Below are positions 1 to 11,600 of a DNA stretch of 64,000 nt, piece after piece. The stretch comes from Amphiduros pacificus (lineage: Eukaryota > Annelida > Polychaeta > Phyllodocida > Hesionidae): NCBI GenBank assembly GCA_949316495.1, contig OX439004.1, positions 1,056,501-1,120,500 on the forward strand. The letters are read 5' to 3'. Position 1 is the first letter of the stretch. Each line of letters opens with the position of its first letter. The notes under the pieces are model-generated. The model searched no databases, was not told where the DNA came from, and saw only the letters and a program-made list of their open reading frames with translations. The position numbers and the translations under genes are program-made.

Positions 1-66
1 TGGAAGGGCGATATTTCTACAACTGTACTTGCCCAATAGGCTTCACGGGCAAAGACTGTGAAATAA
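1..66 (+). CDS. EGF-like exon 1 (5' cut by window edge)
   Basis: The C-terminal half of an EGF domain reads [16 protein letters not shown], with the typical C-x-C...GF-G--C spacing. The exon ends in phase 1 at a consensus donor GTAAGT (67-72). Confidence 0.85.
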
Positions 67-3000
67 GTAAGTACAGTCAATCCGAAATTCTCTTATCTGA
101 TTGAAATCATCTATAAAAATAATCATATCACTAGGTAGATGACATTTAAGTTTCCATTTATGTAATATGTTAATTAGATTTACAATTTGGTTTAAACTAA
201 TTTTAAAGTTACCTCCTCAACCTAAACACATTAGTTTCAAAGTATGTAATTGTATGTTTATTTATTTAGATATAAATGAATGTGCCAGTGACCCGTGTCT
301 AAATGGTGCAACGTGTTTGGACAAGGTAAATAAATACCTATGTAGTTGCGAACCAGGATTTCAAGGTGTCCACTGTGAAACAGGTAAATATCATTAGCTT
401 CCTCATTTGGGGTTACATCACAATGATACCAAGTTGTTAACATATGATTCATTAATTTCTGACTCACCATACCACCATAATCTATGTAAAACATTAATAT
501 ATGTGTTATTCTGAGTTACCTTGTCAGTGACCATTTAATCTAATAATATAAGTGAGATATGATCTTTCAGACATCAATGAATGTATCAGTAATCCATGTG
601 ACAATGGTGCCTCGTGTGTGGATGAGATAAATGAATGGAGATGTAACTGCAAGCCTGGATATATGTACACTCGCTGTGATGCAGGTCAGTGAAGATACTT
701 TCACACATCCCACTCAAACATTATGTTCACATATATGTTTCATTATCAGCAATTTCTTTAATACAAAATGTGAACTTCAACAAATTGTAATTATAGTTTT
801 CCTGTTGCGAGTGCAGCGGACGAAATCTGCTTTAGTATATTCATTTAGAACTTTTCAGTACAATTAAATATAATTATAACCTAAAAATATTTGGAACTAA
901 GGTCTCCAGATCCATCTTATATGGATTGTGACTATTTGAAAAGAGCAGAGCACTGAGTCCCCGTGGTAGGCTTCTACCTAACCTGATATTGCCTAAACAG
1001 TGTCTTTAATCAATCCATTAATCATAGTGATGTGGATATCTTTTTTCAGAAATCAATGAGTGTCAATCAAATCCATGTCTGAATGACGCCACGTGCGAAG
1101 ATAATGTGAGCAATTATCAGTGTATTTGTGGAGACGGATTTGAGGGAGAAAACTGTGGTTCTGGTAGGAGAATTGCTGTTACATTTCCAAATCGATAAAT
1201 CTGACATTCACGAAGTGTTATTCCCTTTGAGATGAAATGTATCAAACATTGTGAGGGATGTTTTTGAAACAGAATCAGCTTGAGAAATTGAAAAGTTATG
1301 AAAGGAATGTAGACAAAGCATTCACACGTATTGTGTTTCCGGAAACATCCTTTGTGATAGCGGAAGCCAAGTAGTGAATCACTAAAAACATTGTGGCTGT
1401 AAGGTGCTACAAAATGACTAAAGATTTCTCAATGGCACAACTGGCAATTTCTTATATTAGATACTTTAATGTTTAACAAGCTTGTTTTGTTTTTTAAGAT
1501 ATAAACGAGTGCGTTTATCCCTATGCACCGTGTCAAAATGGCGCCATATGCTTGGATAATATTAACTCCTATACCTGTCTTTGTCAAGAAGGCTTTACTG
1601 GAACAGACTGTGAAATCGGTAAACTTTGTTATGGAATCATACAGATACATGTTTTAACAAAATATCATCTTAACAAACTTCTTTATCTTCTAAAACACAA
1701 TATATCATATTTCGTTAAAGAAGTATTATTTGTTGTAATTGATAGTCTGTTTTTTCTTCAAAATAATTTACAGTACAAATGACCAAATTTTAAAAATGAA
1801 AATAAATCTAATGATGATTTCACATGGCAAGTGTATTCTTGTTACAGACATTGACGAATGCGAGGCTGATCCGTGTTGGAACGACGCCCTGTGCATCGAT
1901 GGTCCAAATCACTTCACTTGTCAATGCCAACCGGGATATGAAGGAGAACTTTGTGACATAGGTATGTTGATGTCACCTTATTTCTGTTGTAATATCCATA
2001 AGTTATTTAATTTCTAATATTTTAAGGTAAATCATTTAAGCTTCTCTATATCATTATGACATTAGCGATTCTTAGTAATCCAAATAACATAATAGTTTTT
2101 TTAGACGAAATTGACATTACCTTTAATTCTCACTGATTGATCGACTGGGCCACCTGGCCCTTTGAACTCCTGAGATCCTTCCGCTAAAACTGGTAGAAAA
2201 GGAAAGTAGTTCGGCAAAGGGTTGTCTGAAAAATATCTTATCGGTGTAGAACACTCTCTTCAAGTATCAGATACAGTCACAGCTTTCAGAACTATCATTC
2301 ATTCAGCAAATATCCACATATTCAGTACTTATGTATTTTCAGACATAGACGAATGCGTCTCTTTTCCATGCATGAACAGTGCAACGTGTAAAGATGGCGA
2401 GAATGGTTTTACCTGCAAATGTCGCTCTGGATACAAGGGTTCAATCTGTGAAATAGGTAAATATTCCATTTTATTCATCTTATAAGAAATATGTTGCACA
2501 CACAAACAGACGCAAACACATCTAATCCATAGGAATGATAATGTATAAATTGGATTATGGAGAAAAAATTCTATTCAAATTAATATTAAATATTATCCAA
2601 GTTCCGCATAAACAAAATCGGCCATTTGTATTAAAAAATATATATATTAAAGTGCTTCATCTCCAGTCAAAAATTACTTACAAAAAAGTTGATTCCTTAG
2701 ATTGAGTGTGGGTATCTTCCAATGAAATGAAGAGTATTAACCCTTATATTTTTATTAACCCTTATATTTCTATTAAGATTATTAATCATTCTATTTCACA
2801 GCAATAGATGAATGTATAAGTCAGCCATGTCAAAATGGCGGTTTCTGTGCCGACAAGGAGGGAGAATACATGTGTGACTGTACAGGCACAGGTTACACAG
2901 GAATCAACTGTGCAATAGGTAATTATAGAAGAACAGTAAACTGGCTTTATCAGCCTAATTCTATGCACTCTATATAACATAATAGGTAATTATAGAAGAA

Positions 3001-5578
3001 CAGTAAACTGGCTTTATCAGCCTAATTCTATGCACTATATAACATAACAATTTAAAATAATGGGAAAAAGGCTGAGTGTATGTGTGGGTGTTGGAGGGGT
3101 ATTTTCTTTCTTCTGAGTACTGTACAAAGGGTATCTAAGGGCGTATATTCCCCCACATCGTAGGATAGAGCTTCCCAACCTCCAATCAGGCCAAGTCCAG
3201 ATGAGAGCTCCAGGGCCTTAGGTTTGCTATGTTAGAGCCCCTCTGACTGGTTTATTCCATTTCCTGACTGGTTAATCTATTATATATTGGTGGAAGCCCT
3301 CTCCTGTATAGTTAGATTATTAATAGATTGGTGGAATCCCTTTAGGGCATGATGGGGTATCCAATTTTGTTCAAATTGATAATATAAAGATAAAGTATTC
3401 AATAGGTCATTCAATAAGTTTAGAAAAGTAACATCATGGAATCTAACAGGAATTCCATTGAACAAAATGGCCGCTGACCTCAACCAACCTCATACAATCG
3501 CATAGATTTATGTGCCGCTAGATGGAGTTTGTTGGAATACTCTTTTTTCTTCTAACATCATTATGTCTTTGTCCGGATCATGATTTATTATCATTTCTTA
3601 CTTTTAAAAACAATATAACGGATTTTGTTTCAGATATTGATGAATGTGAGAGCATCGTGTGTATGAATGGTGCATCATGCCGAAACCTGGAGAATGACTT
3701 TGAATGCACATGTCCTGTAGCCTACACGGGGAAGACCTGTGACCTCAGTAGGTGTCATCCAGTGTACACATCTCGTCCTTCATAACACTCAACAATGTGA
3801 ATGATTTCTATGCCTTTTGGTGCATTTATTTTTGTTTCAATTTCTGTCCAGTTATTTTTGTCCAAGATTATTTTATGGCCTCAACATAATGCTAACGTCC
3901 ATGAAAATGATTTACATATATCAGTCATTTACAAAATTACAAATTATCAAACATTAGTCAGTTAAATGAAGCATGTGTATTCTTTGTGGAGAAATTCTTA
4001 CAAGAATGGTCTATTAATTTTATTTTCTAGAAGTTACAATCATTCAGACTTCGTTGAACATTGGGCTTAATTCTGAAGAACAAGAAAAAGAGGCTGATAT
4101 TCTAAAAAATGAAAATGATCAAATGTATTGAGCACTGATCCCAGACAGTCTTTATTCATAAGGCTATTGAGAGTAGTGCTTCCTAGCCTCGGTGCTATCA
4201 TCAACTATTATTCATTATGCATTCAGCAAGGAGCCTATCATTTTGATAATTGTTTGATGCTTTTTTTTTCAGAGATTGTTCACGGCCAGTGGGGAGGTTG
4301 GGGGGCCTGGAGTAAGTGTTCGACGCAGTGCGGCACTGGGGTCCAAACCAGAAGCAGGCAGTGCACGAACCCGGAACCTCAATTTGGAGGAAAACCCTGT
4401 ACTGGCAGTCCATCCGATGTCATCATCTGCACCGAAAACCAATGTGAAAACAGTAAGTCACCTTTCAAAAGAATGATTGTAATTTGTGTAACAAGCTCTC
4501 TGTAACTGAGGTGTGCGTTTCTTTTTTAAATTAAAAAAACACATGTTGTAGTTGATGGCAAGTGGAGTAAATGGGGATCGTGGAGTCGCTGCAGTGAGAC
4601 TTGTGGTCCAGGTTTACAAACCCGAATCCGGCTGTGTAATAATCCATCTCCCAAAGGCACAGGACTGCAATGTGAGGGCACCAACAACGGTACACAGCCC
4701 TGTAAACCACAGGAATGTGGAGTTCCAAGTAAGGGTCTATATATATTTGAGTTTAAATACTCGTCTTGTCAACCGACACTTTATCCAATCACAATTGACC
4801 AACTTCAGGTCATGACCTGTGATCAAGTGTCTGAACCAGACACTGATATATCAAAGCAAATCAAGTCCAAAGCAAAATTTAGATGAATATTTAATATGTA
4901 AACTATCACAAACCAGTGCTCGGCCTAATTTTATGAATATTCATGACCAGCGGCCAATTATGAACGCACCTTTTTGCCATTGATGGCAGGGAGATATGGT
5001 TAGTAGTCCTGTAATGGAGGGTACATTATTTCTCACAGGAGATGGATTCTGGTCAGTATGGGGCGAGTGGTCAGTTTGTTCCAGTACCTGTGGAGTAGGG
5101 ACATCCTTCAGATATAGGACATGTTCCGACCCACCAGCAGTATTTGGGGGCAAGGAATGTGAAGGAGAGGACACTGGTATTTCAGGCTGCTATCTGAGAA
5201 CATGTCCAGGTAAAGTATATATACATTATATAACTCTCTTCAATACGGGCATCTTAAGTTACAGGTCGTTTCACAGGTCAACCGTTCTCCTGTACAAAGT
5301 CAAAGGCAAAATATGTGACCTCTTCAACCATGCCTGTGCGAGTTTAATCAATTAAATTCTTTCTTTTTTTTTCGACACTGTTTTGGCCTTCGTGTTCAAT
5401 TGAGGAGAAAAGCATTATTCTTTGCCAATATAGCAGAAAAATATTGTTTTTCTTGGTCATTTAAAAGATCGTTTAAAAGATCAGTCAAGGTTTGCTTCTT
5501 TTTTTACTGTTTGAAGAATTTAAATATATTTACTGCCGTACACTGAAAGACATGCATGAGTAACAATAAGTACTATTA

Positions 5579-5633
<55 letters not shown>

Positions 5634-8600
5634 CATCATCATCATTATGTCTATCCCAGCCTACAAGAAGTGTGACGAATGGGAGCAGTGGTCAGGCTGT
5701 AGCCGCACATGTGGCAGCGGCGAGCACAAGCGACGGCGGCAATGCTCCCTGGAGATAGACGAGTCGGACAACGTCCTCAATGTCGACGATGTCACTCAGG
5801 ATCCCATGCTCCCTCAGGTCATTAAATATGCATACGTGTGGGAGCACGCTGCCTGTCAAACTACTCCATGTGGAGGTTGGTATTTCAGATTTTACTTTTA
5901 ACATATAAAGATAAAGGTTTAACAAGGTAGAATAACCTCAGCCATTATAACTAGCTACAAGCTTTATTAATTGGTATCACTAAATAATGACAATGAAGAT
6001 ATGAAACCTCGGTTTTATGTTAAATTGTCAAAATAACACACTCTTTCCAGTCATAGAGATTTATTATCACCAATACAGTAGTAAGTACTTTCTACGTGTC
6101 AGCTTAACATAATACGCTGACAAGTATATACACAACACTCTGTGAGCTGAAATTTAAACATCATTCATAAAATAATCCACAAAATTAAGGATTAACTTCC
6201 AGCATTGCCCATTAATCCATGTCAGAAGACTCGCTTAAATAGCACACTGTATATTCCACTGATATTCAGTTTCTGAACGCCTAAAGCTGATAACATGGCA
6301 TCACGTGACCCCAATGGTCCTGCTATGTAGACTCATAGCAGAAGGTCCGGGGACGTAAACATCTCCACTACTGATGCAGAACGCCCAGTGTAAGATACAA
6401 GGACTGCGGATGTGGCATTCGGTGTGCTCCAGTCCTCTCATGGCCGCTCGCTCGTGACCTCCAACACAACTAACGCTGAGGTGACCAGAATCAAAGCTGT
6501 CGTAGAGGGGCTTCAAGCTGATTTCGCCACAGTCCAAGCCGATAAACAAGTCCTGGCGACTGAGTTGCCGACGGCCTTGCAGACGATACGTGAGAGGGAT
6601 GATGTCATCCAGTCGTTTGTTGACCAACCTCATCAGCTGACCCGGCTCTCTTAAGTCTGCTAGTGGTCCTGCCCAAGGACGGTTGTCAAGACGACATTTC
6701 TTCAGGGGCTGGCGCGTCCTGGCTGCAGAGTGAAATCCTCAGCCGAGAATCTTCACTTCCTCGCTCACCGCTCTGATAGAATCCCGACTGCAGACACGTC
6801 CAAGATAAGAGGCGGCAGAGATGGAGAAACAGTGTACAAGATCTAAATGCCCCACCGTGATTCTCTCCCCGTCGCCTCTTCATGATGCAACCTGCAGACG
6901 AAACAGGATCATCCTCTGCAACTGCCTCAGCAACTACAAATTGGTTACAACTATCTCAATATTGCTACATTTTGGTGGTGTGCTAAACACCTCGCTCGAG
7001 GCAGACGGTTCTTTACTCGACAGCACGATTTCCATGATTGCAACAACTCCTTGACGATCCTGGAAAAGGTTGCTGCTACGGATAAACCCACATCAGCAAC
7101 GCTCCTGTCTGATGAAGATGATGACAGTGTCCCGATGATGACAGTGTCTGTCACCTCTTCATTATCCTCTTCTGTGAAGAGAACACGGGACAATAAAGAC
7201 AATCTCATTTTCATCATGCAACCAGAGCCATTATTGGCAAAGGTGGCACCACCATCCGTCGCCTTAAGGGTTCCACCGGTGCATTCATCAGGATCGTCAA
7301 GGAGAAAACTGCAAAGAGAAAGACATTGCGCTTTGTAAATATAACAGGCAGCAAGGACTCTGTGCGCAAAGCACATAAAGAAGTTTATAAGATAATAAAT
7401 AGTAGCAACTGAGGGTACGGGCTGGCTCCGTGCACATGTTCTTATGTAAATAAACCAATATTACACAGTCATAACTTTGTATGTTCATGTTTTGAAAATA
7501 TTGTGAAAAATGATAACAATATTAATGGGTTGCTTAAACTGCCCCCTATGGGCTTCTCATCAAACTACCTTATTCTATGTACTGCGCATATGCAGAGCTT
7601 CAAAACATGTGGGTTGTTAGCTGATACCAATTTCTATCTTATCGCCCCCTCTCAAATTAAACTTCTCTGCAACCTAAATCTGAAAAACGAATTTTCGGTG
7701 GTATTGGAAAGAAATATTGAACTATTTACAGCCCAACATAGAATAACGCTTGAAACATGCAACTCTGTTCGCCATGACAAGCTGTTATCTGTGCACGGTG
7801 CCAGCGAGCAATACAAAAACTCTCTTAAAATTGCCAATATAAATACTTTGAATATGGAAACTGTACATGTCGAGGACCACCAGCTTGCCCCCGAACGTAT
7901 TCCATCTTCTTTTAATAGAAACTCACTATATTTGTGTAGTAAATTCACAGATTGTTCGGAGCCGTCTGCCTCTAGCTGCTCCTGCCATCCTCATGCCATC
8001 CTCGCGGAAACGATCTCCGAAGATGCACGAGCGAACTCGTGGACGTCAAACGCTACTGTTACATGTGTTTTGGTACCGATCGTGCTCGGGGGACACGGAC
8101 GGGGATCGGAACTATACTCGCTGGCTACCTGTGAGCTGGGGCCTTAACCTAGCTACCTAATCTACCTAGTGAGTTGGGAGGTAATAAGGACTGCAGACAC
8201 AGCGTATACAATGCACAAGTCTTCTTTATTCGGTGCTGTATACACTAGAGTCTGGCTAGGAAGGCATGGCAAGAGCGTGATATATAAAATATCCAAATGC
8301 TAATACTGACAAAGTCCTGAGGATGCATAAAACACCCAAGTCTATACAAGTGGTTGTCACGAGACAGAGCGTTGTGGATCTTCTAGGCAAGTGGTTTCTG
8401 CTCCCCGAGTAGCAATTTCGGGGCCTTTTTAAGGAAATCTGAGTGGATCTGTGTGCATACTAATAAGCGGCCTGTGTCTGCCTGCGTGACTCATCTGCAG
8501 CGTCTTGGCGAAGTTCCGGTTTGGAGCATCACGTCATCTCTCTGCTGGGTAGTAATGCATCTCATTAGCCTGCACTTGTTGGCCTTCACGTTGCACTCAG

Positions 8601-11600
8601 TAACCTCTATGATCTCTTGCCAAATATCATGATTGTCTATACTTGTATATAAGAGTCTATACATGGGTAATCTACATCCTACACTACCATGTTCTTGCCG
8701 ATCCGGAGACACCTGAGCACAACCGACCTGCTCGCACATGTGGAAGCACAAAATTTGTAAACAAACGCAATACACACTCCTCTGCTCAGCCAAACAATCA
8801 GAATGCATCTTCGTGGATGCCGGGTGGTACAACACGTGCTCCGCTCATGAATGACAGCATAGGGGGCACCACAAACATCAATAGGCAGTCAATATAATAC
8901 AAACCTAGCAACCAGCTCTTAATTGCAATGTCCAGAGTATCTCTGGCAAGGTTTTGAATGTGAAAGACTACTTCTCTAATCTAAACCTTCAAAGGGAATA
9001 AATATCTCAAGGGCCATTTGGTGGATTAGTATATATCTGATCATAACATGATTAAATTATACTTAGACATCACACACCCTAAAATCCCTAAAAAATCAAT
9101 CAGGTACAGGAACTTTAAAGGCCTGGATCTTAAATCCCTAAGAATGGGCATAAAATCCCTAAAAACAACTTAGCATGGGAACACCTTTCCCTTCTGGATA
9201 TGATAAATTACTATGATAAGGAGCTAACATCAATTATGGATTAACATGCTCCTTACAAACACGCCATGGTTACCCAATGCAAGCCTGTGCCCTGGATGAA
9301 TGACCAAATAAAGCTGGAAAGGTCTCTCAAGAGACTTGAGAGAAAAATGAACATAACAGGACTTCATATTGATAAAGAATTATATAACATCCAAAGAAAT
9401 AAATATATTTCCATGCTGAAGTCATCACAATCCAGCTACCTCCACCTAGTAGAGGAAAATAAACATGACCCTAAAAAGCTTTTTGACCCTATTCGCCTGG
9501 ACATGGATAATGTTCCTTCTTGCACAAGTCCGCCACCAGTACACTACGAACAATAGAAACACACCTAGTCCATCACGACTTGAGAGGTTCCTCCCCCTAA
9601 CCATGGATGATGTGCGTAAAAGTCAGCAAAAAAGTCATGTGAACTTTACCCTATCCCAACCTGGCTTCTACTTGACCTCCTGGATGACCTAATAATAATA
9701 ATAATAATAATAAAATTTGTATAGCGCTGATACCAGACAAGTCTGTTCATAGCGCTGAGTTCAGGACATGCATCCTGAAGAGATGAGTTTTCAGCCTACT
9801 CTTAAACGAGGAGACTGACGTGCTTGTCCTAATATCAGTAGGCAAGGAATTCCATAGTCGTGGGCCTATGGATGAGAAGGCCCTGTCACCTATTGTCCTT
9901 AGCCTGGTTTTAGGTACCTGTAGGTGGGTGCCATCATTGGATCTTAGACAGCGTTCACCTTCTTTAATCAGGAGTAGATCCCGTAAGTAAGGCGGAGCCT
10001 TACCGTTAAGGGCTTTCCAGGTTAATAGGAGGATTTTAAAATCAATTCTCGCATGAACTGGAAGCCAATGCAGTTCCCTTAATTTTCCTGAAATGTGATC
10101 AAATTTCCTGATTTTTCCAACTACCCTTGCTGCAGAGTTTTGGAGGTATTGCAGTTTCCTAATGTCAGTGTTAGGAAGACCTGCTAGAAGACCATTACCA
10201 TAGTCAAGGGTGGATGTAACAAAAGCATGGGTAAGTGTTACCGCGGTCTTCTCGTCTAGACAATGTCTGATGGCCGCCAGGTTCCTGATGTGATAATAGC
10301 CCTTCTGACACATTTTCCTGATCTGGGCCTTCATGTCCATGTTGGAGTCAAATGTGATACCAAGGTCAACAACTGACTGACTAGGAGCAATATCAGAGTC
10401 ACCCACTCTGATTGTGGATGGGATACTGCTATGGGTGGTAGTACTGTATCTGTCAGTACATATGAGCATCTCTGTTTTTCCATCATTTATCTTCATCTTG
10501 TTTGATATTAGGAAAGTTCTGACTTCCCTGACACACTCCTCCAATTTGTGTCTGCTCATATCCACATGATGGGGAGAGGCGTGGTCCATAGGGATGTAGA
10601 TCTGAGTATCATCTGCATAAATATGATAGCTTAGACCATATTTTGCAAGTATATCAGATAGGGGTGTCATGTAAATGGTGAACAGTATAGGACCCAGGAC
10701 TGAGCCCTGGGGTACCCCATATTTTAGGGATTTGAGACAGGATCTATGAATCCCCACCTTCACACATTGCTTTCTGTCCATTAGGTATGACCGAATCCAG
10801 GAGAGTGCATGACCTGTGACGTTGCATCTATCCCTCAGCCTGTCCAAAAGGATTTTATGGTCAATGGTGTCAAAAGCAGCGGAAAGGTCAAGCAACAACA
10901 AGATAACTGCCTTTCTATTGTCAAGGCAGCCTAAGATATCATTTTGCACTTTAAGCAAAGCAGTTTCAGTGCTGTGATATTCCTTGTAGGCTGATTGAAA
11001 CTTGTCAGTAAGACCATTCCTTACAAGATGGGGGACTAGTTGGTCTGCAACTGCCCTCTCGGTTAGTTTGGAGACAAATGTTAGGTTGGAAACAGGCCTA
11101 TAGTTTTTTTCAACCAGTTCCAGACCTAGTTTCTTCAGTAGGGGTGTTATGATGGCTATTTTCATATTTTCCGATACTGCTGATTCCATCAGTGATTTAT
11201 TTATGATGGAAGTAATTATTGGTAGGAGGTCGTCTAAGAGGTCAAGTAGGAGCCAGGTTGGAATTGGATCCAGGTCACATGACTTCTTTGCTGACCTTTT
11301 GACCAATTTCCGGACGTCATCAATGGTTAGGGGTGTGAACCTATCCAGACAAGTAGTGCTATTGTTTGTAGTGTCACCTGGTGGCGAAATTTGACCGGGT
11401 GGAGCATTATCAATGTCCAGGCGGATTCTCTCTATTTTTTCAAGAAAGAATGTGTTGAACTTCTCAGCTTGAGTAATCTCACAGTCAGATTGGGGCATAG
11501 GAGTGTCCTTTTTCTTGTGCATGACTGTGTCAATGACTCTAAAAAGCTTTTTGGGGTCATGTTTATTTTCCTCAACCAGGTTGGAAAAATATGATGATTG

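Noticed and set aside
5578-5631. (ATT)n as the tail of another CR1/L2-like LINE
   Set aside because: The conserved TATCAGCGCTATA 3' end is absent upstream, so it is treated as a plain microsatellite.
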